Below the pieces are notes generated by a model that saw nothing but the letters and a program-made list of their open reading frames with translations, did not search any database and was not told the DNA's origin. A stretch of 64,000 nt of DNA from Dromaius novaehollandiae (taxonomy: Eukaryota > Chordata > Aves > Casuariiformes > Dromaiidae): NCBI RefSeq assembly GCF_036370855.1, contig NC_088101.1, forward strand, positions 40,904,544 through 40,968,543. Reading direction: 5' to 3'. This document shows, one piece after another, positions 48,801 through 61,442 of this stretch. A program made the position numbers and the translations under genes. The first letter of the stretch is position 1, and each line of letters starts with the position of its first letter.

Positions 48801-51287
48801 ATGTGAAGTTTTTGTGGGTAAGATTCCTCGTGATATGTATGAAGATGAATTAGTTCCTGTTTTTGAGAGAGCTGGGAAGATCTATGAGTTCAGACTGATG
48901 ATGGAATTCAGTGGCGAGAATCGAGGCTATGCCTTTGTGATGTACACTACTAAAGAAGAGGCCCAACTAGCCATCAGGATTCTTAATAATTATGAAATTC
49001 GTCCAGGGAAATTTATTGGTGTCTGCGTAAGCTTGGACAACTGCAGACTATTTATTGGAGCAATTCCAAAAGAAAAGAAGAAGGAAGAAATACTGGATGA
49101 AATGAAAAAAGTTACAGAAGGAGTGGTGGATGTCATTGTTTATCCAAATGCCACTGATAAAACTAAAAATCGTGGCTTTGCTTTTGTTGAATATGAATCT
49201 CACAGAGCAGCCGCAATGGCTAGAAGGCGGCTAATCCCAGGTAAACCTTTTTTTTTCTTTTAATTAATCAGAATGTTGGGGGAGTGTTTATCTCCTTTTT
49301 TTTTGTCATTCCTTTTTTCATTGCTTTCTAGTATCTTGAAAGTTACAAAATTATGCGGTACTGCCTTTCAGCTAAAGAATATTTCTGTTTGATTCATGAA
49401 TAAACAGTTCCTTTTTTCTTTTTGTTTTTTAAGTTCAAATGTTAAGCAGTTTTGAGAACGAATGAACAGACATCTGCTTTATAAACACAGGTTACTGTAA
49501 TTTATGCCAAGATACGTATTTGCTTGGGCACACATCCAGTTTTCATTTGCATGCATTAGTCCCTGTATATGAATGCTTTTAAAGTTGAGCTTAAAAATAT
49601 AATGGTTGGAATGTGTCCCTTATATTCTTTGAGTAGAATGAGTGATGTTATTGGTGTTCCATATCTTAGTGTTTGAAAGTCAGTTTTTAACCTTTTATTA
49701 AAAAATCATTTTAAGAGTTTAACAAGTAGAAGAAGACTTTCTTTACAGCTTACTTTATGTCTTTTGAGGAAGGGAAAGTAGAAAGGATTGAAAATAGGAG
49801 GGAATAGATAAATATGCAATTTAAAGGTAAATAATAGAAAAGAAAGGAAATAAAATGTAACAGGAAAGAAGTAAAACAGTATTGTTGAAGCAAAGGAGGT
49901 AAGCATAATTAAAAGAGATAGTACAGCATTGATCTCACTGAAGTGAATCACTGAATGTAAAACTAGTTCTGTAACGCTCAAACTGTTGGCTTGATATGAG
50001 TAACAAGGTGTGTGTGTGTGTGTGTGTGTTTTAGTGGATGTTTTGAGTGTCCATTGGAAAATACGGTAAGGCTCATGCTAATGCATATACATGTAGATTA
50101 CTTTTTACAGGTGTTATGCTGATTTATTTTTACGTGTTAATCTTATTAAAGTTGGCGTGTTTACCAACTAGTAAAATCTCATGCTTGCAACTGCTCTATG
50201 TGTGTACGCGTGTTTGATTGAGCCTATGTTTTGACAAGTAATGGTGCTTAATGAACCTAAAGGATACTGATATGAACTTTTCTAATTTTTGCAAAGTCTT
50301 ACTTTGTTTAATAACTTTAAGTAACAGGGTTTTTTCATACTTTGTTAAGTGGATGCAGGCAGCAAAACTCACAGTTTCATGTAGTCTGTACCATGCTTGT
50401 TTGCTTTTTTATTTTTTTTTTTCTGGAGGTACTTTGTAAGATCTAGATACCATTTGGTTTTTCCCTTGCATCTTTCTTACTGGCCTAATGCTTCTTTGCT
50501 GTAGGAACGTTCCAACTCTGGGGTCATACTATTCAAGTAGACTGGGCAGACCCAGAGAAAGAAGTTGATGAAGAAACAATGCAGAGAGTTAAAGTGTTGT
50601 ATGTAAGAAATTTAATGATATCTACTACAGAAGACACAATTAAAGCCGAATTCAACAAGTTCAAGCCAGGAGTAGTTGAACGTGTAAAGAAGCTGAGAGA
50701 CTATGCTTTTGTTCATTTTTTCAACAGAGAGGATGCAGTTGCTGCTATGTCTGTAATGAATGGAAAGTGCATTGATGGAGCTAGTATTGAGGTAACACTG
50801 GCAAAGCCAGTTAACAAAGAAAGTACTTGGAGGCAACATCTTAATGGTCAGATTAGTCCCAGTTCTGAAAATCTCTTAGGGTTTTCTAATAAAGAAGATG
50901 GTCATCAAAAATCCTTAGGAAAAGCAGCAAGTTTTTCAGTTCGTCTCAATGGCCAGCACAGTCCAAACCCCCCCGAAATTGAAAGGTGTACGTACCCATT
51001 TTTTCCAGGAACAAAACTTACTCCAATTAGCATGTATTCTTTAAAATCCAGTCACTTCAGTTCTGCAGTAATGCATCTGGATTATTATTGCAATAAAAAT
51101 AACTGGGCACCACCAGAATACTACTTGTATTCAGCCACAAGTCAGGATGGGAAAATACTCTTAGTGTACAAGATAGTTATTCCTAGTATTGCGAATGGTT
51201 CCCAGAGTTATTTCATGCCAGACAAACTCTGTACAACATTAGAAGATGCAAAGGAGTTGGCAGCACAGTTTACACTTCTACATCTAG
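45685..51287 (+). CDS. RBM46: RNA-binding motif protein 46 (RBM46), residues 1-467, last exon not in view
   Basis: Exons 45685-45835, 48773-49240 and 50505-51287 join in phase and encode 467 residues plus a split codon. Human RBM46 has 533 residues and the part matched here ends at the same place, so about 66 C-terminal residues are missing. RBM46 is a germline RNA-binding protein needed for meiotic entry, acting with YTHDC2 and MEIOC. Three RRMs are visible: RRM1 (RNP2 VFVGKI 63-68, RNP1 RGYAFVMY 101-108), RRM2 (LFIGAI 143-148, RGFAFVEY 184-191) and RRM3 (LYVRNL 238-243, RDYAFVHF 271-278). A DND1-type double-stranded-RNA-binding-like domain follows at about 379-467. The start ATG lies two bases after an acceptor. 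The N-terminal motif [10 protein letters not shown] is typical of the A1CF/SYNCRIP/RBM46 group. No defect was seen. Confidence 0.97.
45836..48772 (+). other. RBM46: RBM46 intron
   Basis: A 2.9-kb intron ending ATTTTAAG. It contains copy B of the dispersed repeat (45885-46000) and a 13-base A run near 47336-47347. Confidence 0.85.
45885..46000 (+). repeat. Diverged copy of a dispersed repeat (copy B)
   Basis: It shares with 35633-35745 the block CCAAAAGTTCGTGTAG, then CAGATGCTTAGGGA and ACATACAGAG, in the same order and orientation. It starts 50 bases after the RBM46 splice donor. Confidence 0.5.
48773..49240 (+). CDS. RBM46: RBM46 exon (RRM1 and RRM2)
   Basis: The exon encodes from the split Gly51 to the split Gly207, covering all of RRM1 and RRM2. 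The acceptor is TTTTAAG and the donor is GTAAAC, followed by a T-rich run. One residue (MARRRL) differs from the human MARRKL. Confidence 0.97.
49241..50504 (+). other. RBM46: RBM46 intron with a (GT)n repeat
   Basis: A 1.26-kb intron. A (GT)n microsatellite occupies 50008-50029. No other structure was recognised. Confidence 0.9.
50008..50029 (+). repeat. (GT)n microsatellite
   Basis: About eleven GT units without interruption, in an RBM46 intron. Confidence 0.95.
50505..51287 (+). CDS. RBM46: RBM46 exon (RRM3 and dsRNA-binding-like domain)
   Basis: The acceptor is TTGCTGTAG and the donor is GTAAGC. The exon encodes from the second part of Gly207 ([20 protein letters not shown]) to TLLHL plus one base. 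It holds RRM3 and the DND1-type domain ([13 protein letters not shown] through [15 protein letters not shown]). The exon ends in phase 1, which the next exon must match. Confidence 0.97.
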
Positions 51288-52738
51288 GTAAGCATAAATG
51301 CTTTTAATTAGTTCTTAAGAACTGAAGCTAGAAAAGTTACTTTAAAACTATGCTTTATGTGTCCATCTGATGTCCTGTGTACCTTGCATACCTAGCTCAG
51401 TATGGAACATCAGGGTGAGAGCACTGAAGGAACACAGTGTCAGCATTTATACTGTTCCAATGTGGGGGCATTTTTGCTTTCATTTATCTACCTTAATATT
51501 TATAAGGAAGAACTAGATGGCATGTTAAGTGACAGAGGTGGGTATAAGGTCATCTACATGATGCTGAATATTAATTTGAAAAGCTGTGTATATTCTTGAT
51601 TTAATGCTTGAGAGGTATACCAGAAGCGGCTGGTGCATATTCAGATGAATAAATAGTTGTGGTAAACTGGTTTGATTTTTCTTTATAGACATTCTCAAGG
51701 TTATAGCAGAATTTCATTAGAGGGCTCTACTGAAGGTAACTTTGGGTAAAGACCGTTGTCATTTAGTATGTGTGGTTGTTATTTATGTTAAAGAGAAAAT
51801 AAGCAGGAGAAAGTAGGACAGTTATTCTTAATTACTTTGAAGTCTAACATCTTCATTTATATATATTCTACTTCTTAAAATTAATATGTGACTGCTAGAA
51901 AAGGGACGATTTGATTATTATAATAAAGTCTGTTCTTCTCATAACTGAGGATGCACATCTCTGCAGTTCTGACAGTACGTGTTATCCCTGTTGCTTTGTA
52001 AGTTGATATACATAAATAATATAACATGTAACACTTTTCCCATCTGGTTACTGTCTGGTATTTTCCACTTCTGTAATACTGTAGTAGAAGGCAGAACTGA
52101 CTTCTAATGCCAGGTAGTTTCATTAGTAAATGTAGTCATCATCTGATAAAATCCATCCTAAAGGAAACTAGATTCTTGGTACTCAGATTTGAAGGCTGTT
52201 GTGGAACCACACCATAATGGTTTGAAACCTCCTTAGGTTTCCAGACAGAGTTTTGGATAATTTATTCGATTTGTTCTTTTGAATAACTTTCCTTCTGCTT
52301 AATTAGCTCTCCCTTTTTGGCCCTTAGGTCATAGTATATTCGAAAAAGAGATAGAACTGATCTTTATAATTTTGCAAGTATTGGAAACCGTCACTTCATT
52401 TTTCTGATCTGCTGAGTAGCGTTCTTGTGCATCTGTTGAATGGTTTCTTTGAGCATGACAAGGACTGTACATGATGTATTCTGAAGTCTTACCAGTGTTT
52501 TGCATAGCAACATTAATATTGCTCTATCATTACAGTTCCAGTGAGTCCTAGAGTCAAAGCAGTTCTTTTCTGTGTATATTGCAGTAGAAATGGTGGGCTG
52601 CTCAGCTATTACAAGCTAGTTTCTTGTCTCATTGTCTGTAGCAGTTTTTTGGTGGTGGTGGTGGTTTTTTTTTTCGTTTGGGGGTTTTTTTTTTAGTTTT
52701 TATGACAATTCAGAAGAGGAACAATGCCAAAGTTGTTT

Positions 52739-52773
52739 GGGGGGGGGAGGAGGGTTTCTCCCCCCCCCCCCCC
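52739..52773 (+). repeat. G-run/C-run inverted tract
   Basis: Nine G, AGGAGGG and a short TTTCT spacer are followed by fourteen C. The two arms can pair as a hairpin. The G arm is also a possible quadruplex former and the C arm a possible i-motif. Confidence 0.85.
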
Positions 52774-54490
52774 ACATTTGTTTGTGTTTTGCTGTGGTGA
52801 TAAGCAAGTTGTTTTCAAATCTCTTTAATATCTAGGAAGTTCAGGCAGGTTATGGTTTTGTGCACTATTATTTTTGTGCATTAACAGATCACTGCATTTT
52901 TTTCCACTTTTCTAGTTTTAAGTAAAATATGTGTTAGAATGTCGGCCTTCTAAGGCATGGGCTTCCAGTTTGAAAGGAGTGACGTTCTCAGTGAGAAGTA
53001 TCTGCTCGGTGTGGTCCAAGCAGTGTTTCTGGCATCAGACTTGGTGATCCTGTGTAGTGTAGCTCTGGAATATAAGCACAATGTAATCATACAATGCAAT
53101 AACAGCAAGTTATCCTTTCCTGATTTGCTCTGCATACCCGGGACCACAACCACTTTAAAAATGACACTGCTAAAGAAAACAGAATGTGTCTGGCTTTGAT
53201 CTCTGAGGTCAGCATGAGCTCTCGCCATCTCTTCTTGAGATGTCTTCTGCTACTGGGTAAGGTTTTCAGTTTGTTGATACTGCTGTGGAAATGGAAGAAA
53301 GAGAAATGAGAACAGATAAGAAACTGTTTTTTTCAGATGGTTTTACTTGTTAACATTGGCCGTGGAACTAAATTTTCAGGGAAATGGAAGCAGAAAAATC
53401 AAGTGGGGCATTTTCTTTTTTTTTTCTTTCTTTCTTTTCCCTGTTATTGTTTTGTTGGCTTGGAAAAGCTCCAGCTGGTAAAAATCTGATAAAATAGTGT
53501 TGCCATCTTTCTCATACTAATAGTGCTACTCTACGCTTGTTCTGGAAGTCTCTTAATGCTTATATTGTGTGAGGTTTTTCTTTTGGTTGGAGCTGGTAGT
53601 GGACTTACTTAAGGCTTGACTGTGATGCCTTTTCTTGCAATGTAGAACTGAAATTCGAACAAACGTTTTCCTCATGTTCAGAAGCTTACTTCTCCTTGTT
53701 TTTGTTTCTGCATGTCCAAAAGTTCTTGGAGGAAGAAGAATCTCCAAAATACAAAACCTAATGACTTTTCTCTACTTCAACAGCAGTATGTTTTATTTGC
53801 ATTAGTTTGTCACTTCCAAAAAGGTGATACTTTCAGATAGTCAGAGCACAGTGAATTCTTTATTTTTAATAATAAAACAGTAAAGTATGTGTGCTTGGTT
53901 TTGTATGCATTTATCTAATGCATAAGGTTAATCATCTTTTTCCATTTTTTTCGTAGCTAGCGAAATTAGGGTCGTATCGTTATAACCTGTGTAATTCTGA
54001 ACCAAAGTATTAAAAACAATGCTAAACTTGTAATAGTGATGGGGGGTTCTTACTGTTTAAAGAAGATGGGTGGCAGCTTCAGATTCTGTGCCCAGCTATG
54101 CGTATCCCTGCCCATATTGTCTCTTCCAGCTAGCATTATCTAAGATAAATACATTTTCTCTTCCATACTGCTTTGAGAAAGAATTGCCAAAACAGTTACA
54201 AGGAAATAGTTGAGTAAGAATGATTATTCACAACTGTGGTCAAAATGGGAATATAAAGAAGCTTTTTTGTTGTTGCTTTGTTTTTTTAAAGAAAGTATGT
54301 TTGAGCTTTTCATCTTTTCAGTTATAGTTGTAAGTACTATAGGAAAGACATTTTAAGGTGAATTTAAGTTAATAGTATCTCTCTTAAAGTTTGGTAGCAC
54401 TTCAAAGGCTGTGAATTCTTACCTACTGGGATTTCCAAATCCCAGGTTCAGATTTTAAAAGCATGCCCTAGTATTTGTAATGCTGTCTTA

Positions 54491-54530
54491 TTATCTTTGA
54501 ACTACAAAAGTTATCTTTGAACTACAAAAG
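54491..54530 (+). repeat. Perfect 20-bp tandem duplication
   Basis: TTATCTTTGAACTACAAAAG occurs twice, head to tail, with no mismatch. Confidence 0.95.
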
Positions 54531-57500
54531 TTATTTTTATTTTGGTGGCTTCTGTGCATTCTTGGTACTGGGGATTTGCCCTAGCACAGAGCATGCAGAG
54601 CCCTGTTTCAAAGCAGGCATGTATGACTGACTTTTGAAAGATACAGCTTTTTCATGTTGATAAACATGTTGGTGTTCAGCATTGTCCTGATGCCTTAATG
54701 ACTCTAGAAACAGAAAAGTTTTTCCTTACCTAATCTGCAGAGGGTGTTTTTGTTCTAACTTGATACGGTATTTTGAAAGAACTGTCTGAAGCAAAAGAAG
54801 AGTTGCTGGATGTAATAGAGGATCCCTCCTACTCGCTGAAGTGGTTTGGCATGTTTGATGACTGATGCTGCATGGACACATATGTGTTCCTATAAGTAGC
54901 AGTGATACTGAGAAAAGCATCAGTATGTTTTTTCTTGGAAGCAATTTGCTATAAACATGAGTGGACAAAGATGAGACTGATTATTTGCTACTGGTAAGTA
55001 ATATCTCTTACAGGAGCTTAACATTTCTGCCCACTTAATTTTTTGTGATGTGTATGTTTTTTCTTTTAAAATCAAAAAAGTAAATTAAGGTAAGTGGATG
55101 AGAAGGGGATGCTTTGAGAGAATTTGAAAATTTAACTGCGTAGGCAAAATTGTTACCAAGCAGAATGAAAAATGAGAAACTTCTTTCTAATACTCTGTGC
55201 CATGCTAAAGTCCAGAGAGCATCTAGTGTGCAAGAGTGTGACTTTGTCAGAGGGTATAAAGGTGAGTAGCAGAACATAATTCTTGCAGTGTTTTAGGAAC
55301 AAAGTGAGAAGGAAAGCTGCCTGCAAAATCTAAGATAATAAAATGTGTGCTTCAGACATTCTTTCCTTTATGACAGAGACTTTTTATTATTTTAGTAGTT
55401 GCATTTTCTTTTTTTGTACTGTTTAATCTCTGCTGACTGGTATTAGTAGGGAAGACAGTCAAGGCTTTGACTCCCTCCCATATAGGTATTGTGTTTGAAT
55501 GGTGTGTAGCATTAAAGTCTCTTTCTTCCTCGCTGCTGTTGAAACTTGAACTTCAATCTGCTTACCTGTGCTGTTACTTATATTGGGCGATCACAGACTC
55601 TCCTGCTATAAATCATCTGCTTGATTTGATCTTGACAGAGAAACCATTGGGTACAGTCAGTATTCTCTTGATCCTTTTTTCCCTATGCCTTGTTTTGATT
55701 TATTTAGACAAGTTTGTTAGGTTCTGCTTTCATAAGGTTTCTGCCTCTTAAAGGTAAAATACATAGTCCAATAAACTTTATTGACTTTTGAAGGCCAGAG
55801 AGGACAGTCTTTATCTAGTCTTATTTCTTCCAAAAGTATACATAAAATTTCCACAAGCTACATCTTAAGATCTCTTGAATTGATATGGAGATGTATTAGA
55901 CTCTCTTGATTTATTTACTCTTTCCTTGTTCAAATATGAGGTTGGTGGTGGTGGGGAGACATGGACTTTTTCAGAAAGTTGTAAATGTTTTTGCAGTGTA
56001 GACAGCATTTTAATAGCTTATCACAGCTCTTTTCTTTTGAGATGTGGCAGTTAGTGACCTTCTTAGTTAAAAGGAGTCAGAAATATTGTCAGTGTTTTGA
56101 TGTTGTGTAGTAGCACTAAATATGAAAGCAAGCATCTTGGGGTCAGCAAGTTCTCAACAGGTCAGTGCGTGGTATACCTGTTAGGAAAGGCTGGAAACCT
56201 GCTGCAATGCTGTGTTCCCAAAGATGTGTCTGAAAAACCACATATTCTACTGGTTTTGCGATTACAGAGTAACGAGCAATCAGTTTAACACTGCACTGTT
56301 ACAAACAATAGTTTTCAAGGTGCTTTGATCAGTGCTTCACATGGAGAGGATGATTTGTTTGAGAAAAGACAATTTGTTGATACTTACCTCTTACCATGTG
56401 TACATTTTGGGTTATGCAAGAGGATTCTGCAAACTTGTATTAATATAAAGGAACAGAGACTTCTTTATTATTCTTTCAGATTTTTTTTGGTGATCTAAGC
56501 AGCTATTTCTATGCAAACACTTCTTTTTATATAAACAATTCTATCTTGTACAATGTAAGTTGAATGTATAAAACAAGAGGGTTTTTTTGCCAGCTAAATT
56601 CTGTGCCAGACAGAGTTTGGAGATGATTAAACTGAACAGAAAGGCTCTTTTTCATGATAATTTCAGATGTCGTTTATATATAGTCAGTAGAAAAAGCAGA
56701 AGTGTAATTGCAGGAATAAAGGTTTCTACAGACAAACATAAGGTACATATAATCACCGAATACTGTGTCTGGAACTTCAGTATGTTTCTCTTGGTTATTA
56801 CAGGTAGTGTATTTTTGTATCTGTATATTGTTACACTGCAAATAGAGCTAAAATTATTTTCTCTTTTTGAATACATTGGTACAGCAGTATCTATTTTTTC
56901 CTCAACACAGTAAACAAAATATCTAGAATCCATTGTATTCTCCTCAGTAATGTTACAGTTATTAATCTCCTTTATCTAATATAAAACACACTGGATTTTT
57001 CTTTTTGTGCTACTTATTTTTGTATTCCGTTTTACTTAACAGAATACTTGGCTGATACCACCCACATGCAGTAGTCCTAAACAGTCCGTGGTACAACAGT
57101 TTACCACTTGGTGTCACCAGAATATTTTGAAAATGATGCTCAGAGAAAACAAAAACGTATGATTTCACAGAAAGACGGATGAGCTATGTTTTAAAGTTAG
57201 TATAGAAATTGTGAACAGAACAAGGAGAGAAAAAAATCAGGCTTGTTTAAATATATACCGATTACATGCCTAACTGCCAGTTTATGTGAAAAACGGAGCA
57301 GGACTACTTGTTGAAGTTCCTGAGGAAGGTGAACGTTTAAGGAGGTGGTGGGGAACAGAATAGGAAAAAAGCTGGATGTGCAGTAAAAGCAATAATTGGC
57401 TTTAGCATTGATTTCCGTCTCTTTTCAATACAGATAGTCCTTTAGCAGTTACACAGCAACTTGATGTTACTTGCAGAAGATGCTTGGCTGTTAAATGTAG

Positions 57501-58963
57501 TGTCCAGTTAGAAAAGTATGCAACACTTCCTACCCTCACCTCTTCAGACTGGGCTGTAAGCTGGCTAGACACGAGGCAGCTCTAATTTGGAGACCATGGT
57601 TGTTAGCTAGCACTGAATCTGTATCCCGCCTTTGGTCCAGAAGCTGTATTAGTGCAGTGCCAGTCCTCAGCTAAGTCTGCTGAGAGGCAGCACGTGTATC
57701 ACTTGGGCACGCTGCTCCACCAGTGTAGCTCTGCAGCTTTGAGCTGCAGGCAAGAGCCCCAGAAGTGGTGGAGACATGCTCTGATTGTAGGTGAATTTCT
57801 GCCTCCTTCCCTCAGTGAAAGTAAACATCTGAACACTGAAAATGCAGAATGTTCTTCTGAGAATTTGTTTTCACTCCTTGCTGGAGGAACTCCCCTGGTT
57901 TACGGAAATTCAGTTTTGTTACTTGCGTTTGTTAGCTTATGGATTAAAGTAGTTTATTTAAAAATGTGCTTGTAAAATTTTAGGAATAGAGTGTATACGT
58001 ATTTGAATATAATTGCATGTTAAATTATATCCAGATCAAATTGCCAAATATTTGTTAAATTGTTGGTTAAAGAATACTTTTACAGATTAGATTTGCCAGC
58101 TCACAGTTTCAAGATAATGTACAATTTTCAGTTGGAGAACAAACTGTTTTTATAAATATATATAAATCATTATTTATTGTAAAAATCACTGTAATTATGT
58201 AATTGTACTCACTGTTAGATTTTCATTAAAGCAGGCAGAGGCTATGACCAATCTCCTAAAGTGAAAAATTGTGCACTAAATTTCCTTGTGATAGTACGCT
58301 GGCTTCCTTTCAGTTCATGTAATTGCATAGAGAGGCATTTACTTTTAAAATGGAGTCAGTTGTAATAGTGGGTGCAAATCAAATTTGAACTTCAGAGCTG
58401 AGTTTTGTGTTTTCCAGTAGTTGCTTTACCTGGTTGCGAACTGTGGGCATTGATTAAAAGAACAGATTTTTTTTTTTTTTTTTGTCCTGCATGTGCTGTA
58501 GGCACATTCCTGGGGAGGAGGTGAGGGAGATTGAGGAGGGTGCCCAGGTTGTAGCTTGTCCCCTCCTGCTTTCTTGTTTGTGTGATGTCTTTGGAAGGCT
58601 GAGGACAGTCCCTTCAGTTTCCTTGTGTGAGGATAAAAGGGGTGAAGCTTTCATAGTCCTGTGCTAAATCCAAATTATAGCAGGACTCTGTTTCACCTAG
58701 ACACCCAAAACTGGAAGTTTTTTTAGGGATTCAGTCAGTTTAGGTGGGAAAACAATATGTATTTTTTAATTAAGATGATGTGAGTCTTAGAGTATGGTGA
58801 TAGTTTCTCCCTTCATGCCACAGTGTTATTCCTACTGTATTCTGGGGAGAGATACCTGAACTATAATTCAGGATATGTTTAGCAAGTTCTTGTGTTTACA
58901 GGAATCCAAGAGTTTACATCATTATTTAGCTGAGGGTTTTTTGAGTCAAGTGACAGGTGTCGT

Positions 58964-58983
58964 CCCCCCCCCCCCCCCCCCCC
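58964..58983 (+). repeat. Poly(C) tract (20 C)
   Basis: Twenty consecutive C lie in otherwise AT-rich intronic DNA. Confidence 0.95.
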
Positions 58984-59109
58984 GCAACTGAAACTAAATT
59001 TAGGTATGAAAAAATATTTGCACCATTCTTAGTCCAAGTGAAAAATTAGTCCATTGTTTTAAGTAGCTAAAAAACTATGAGCAATCATCCTTGCTTGATA
59101 ACAAAGCAT

Positions 59110-59130
59110 CATATATATATATATATATAT
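59110..59130 (+). repeat. (AT)n microsatellite
   Basis: About ten AT units lie 130 bases after the C20 tract. Confidence 0.95.
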
Positions 59131-61349
59131 TGCAAAACATGAAGACCAAAACAGAACATGCAGAAGTTTATTTATACTGTTCATTCTGCAAAATAAATGA
59201 CCACTTTGTTTTGTTATTTCTATCATAATAGCAATAACATGGGCTTTTTATCTTCATATAATTCTATGAAAAACTGAGAGCTTTTATTTTTTGATTGAGT
59301 TAAATATTTTAGTTCTTGCATAATCTCTTAAACCATTTTAGAAATGAAGTAATCACATTCTAGTAGTTGTTTCTGTTGTTGAATGTTACCTTCAGTAGCC
59401 CATCTGATTTCAATGGAATGTTGTATAGAGGAAAGTAAATTGATAATAAGTAGAGGCAATCAAACAGTGGTTCTTGACTGTTATAAACTATCCTTTATAT
59501 TTATCATAAAACTTACTTTAAAGTAAAAAAGTCTTTCTCTAACTTTCTTGCATAGGTCTGCACTGATGTTCCCCCTAGGAGTAACAGAGATAGAAAAATT
59601 GAAACTTCAGCAAACTGCTCTATTAAGAATGTACTGAGAATCACGTTATTTCTCTTTGGAAGAGAGAGTTATAATTTTGGCAGGTCTTTATAGTACAAGA
59701 AGTCGTCTTGTATCTTGATTTCTTTAACACTTTGTCCAGGTGTCCCCCTCCTTAATCCTGTGTTGCAAGGTCTACCAAGGATTGTTGGATAGCTTCACAG
59801 CAGTTACTGTTGTTTTGTTTTGTTTTTTCTTACTAGTTCTAAAAGTCAGATTTCTTGAAACAGAGTGCCTCGCAAATGAATCCGGTGAGCATAGAGAGAA
59901 CTGGATATCCTAAACTGACCTGTATCAATTAAGTAAACTTCGTTACCTGCTAGGTGAATATTCACCATTTGATTTCTACAGTGTCAAGTCTTTGATGTTA
60001 TGAAATACCTTTTTTCTATGCAGCATGTGATTATCCTTCTTTTAGTGCTGATGCAAAGTCATCTCTTTAATTCATAATTTGAAATTTCTTTTGGGGAGAG
60101 GAAAGTCTGTCAGCACCTGTGTACCCATACAGCTTATCAGAAGATGCAGAACGTCTTCTTAGTCCTTCAGATACCACCCTGTGTAGCAAAGGCTGAGTCT
60201 GGGAGTTCTCTCCCAACTGAGTCTGACTTAAGGGTAGTGGGGAAGGTGAGGGAAGAAAGGAAAATGTTTCAGTGAAGTTTTTTCAGTTTCAGGGAGCTGC
60301 AAGGTTTTAGACATGTATTCCACAGCATCTTTGTTCCCTTGCACAGGCTTCCATGTGGCAGTATGGGAACAGCTTGTTGAGAAATTAATTCTTACATGGA
60401 AGAGAATGTTTAAAAATAGAAGAAAAACTAAAGGTACTGAGGCATCTGAATCAAAGACAATCATTTTATCCACTAATTGTAGCATATAAATTACAGTTTA
60501 TTCCAGTTCATTGCTTCAATATTGTTCATTTTATATGTTCTGAAACAGTCTGTGTGTTTTATGAATTCACTTGTTTAAGTTTCTTAAATACTGCATGCAA
60601 TAGCAATTCACAATCAAGGATAAAATTTGTAAAAACTAAATCAGGAGTCTGTACTCAGCATCTGGTTTTCAGAGCAAAGGTATCAGTAGAAATTACTGTT
60701 TTGGAATTTGGACATTCTCCTTAATGGTGTCACATTCAAGAGTGAAATGTTTGTTTTACTGTTTCATAGTAGGATTTTCTTAACTTCAACACGGTCTTGG
60801 TTGGCCTTACCAAAATTCACTGTATTGATGTTGGAACAATTACAGCTAAGTACTAAATGTTTTCTATAGACCATAGTAGTTATTTAAGCATTATGCTAAT
60901 TTTCATCATTATTCAGTATCTTTTCAGCTTCTCTGTGAAGCTTTGATTTCTAAGAGTCATTTCACCTCACTAGACTCTTACCAAAAAAGTCAAATAATGC
61001 AGTTTATTCTTAAAATCAGAAACTGCAGTTTGTTGCACTTCAGTGAGTAGTTTTAACTTTGAAGTTAAATTTAAAAAAATACAGGACTTGCTGTTTGTTT
61101 AGCAAACATAATTGTTGGGGGTGTTTTGTGGCTTTAGGAGGGCTCAGAGTGCAGCCTAAGGTGTTCCTTTACAGTGTAAATTCGGAAGCTTTAAATATTT
61201 ATCAGATAACTTTTCTACATTTGTGCTTTTTTTAATCACCATCTCTGAGCAAGCTGATAGCTTTGTTGTTCCTGAAAGCAGCATAGTGCAATAGTAGAGG
61301 TGAATAAACACGGCAAGATTGTGTTTGGTGCAGTTTTCTTTCCCTCCAG

Positions 61350-61442
61350 GACTTACCTCAGCTGCACTGGTTGGGCTGTTAGAGAAGCTGGTCCCAGGGG
61401 TGTTTCCGCCTGTGTGCGCACTCAAGGAGGCTCTTGGAAATG
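61350..61442 (+). CDS. Candidate in-frame cassette exon of RBM46
   Basis: A strong acceptor (TTTTCTTTCCCTCCAG) and the donor GTCAGT bound 93 nt with phase 1 at both ends, which is the phase RBM46 needs after 51287. Joined to the exon before, it would add GLTSAALVGLLEKLVPGVFP and PVCALKEALGN. The peptide is amphipathic and free of stops, and the stretch is richer in G+C than its surroundings. I do not know this peptide from other RBM46 proteins. Without the donor, the frame runs on to TGA at 61577-61579 and would give an alternative C-terminus. Chance is possible. Confidence 0.35.

Noticed and set aside
52380-52600. A possible CR1-like or other old repeat (CTGAAGTCTTACCAGTG and following)
   Set aside because: There is only loose resemblance to CR1 3' sequence over a few short words, too weak to list.
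57652-57975. A 107-codon open frame in the last RBM46 intron as the missing C-terminal exon
   Set aside because: It does not resemble the Ser/Pro/Tyr-rich RBM46 tail, and no phase-1 acceptor leads into it.
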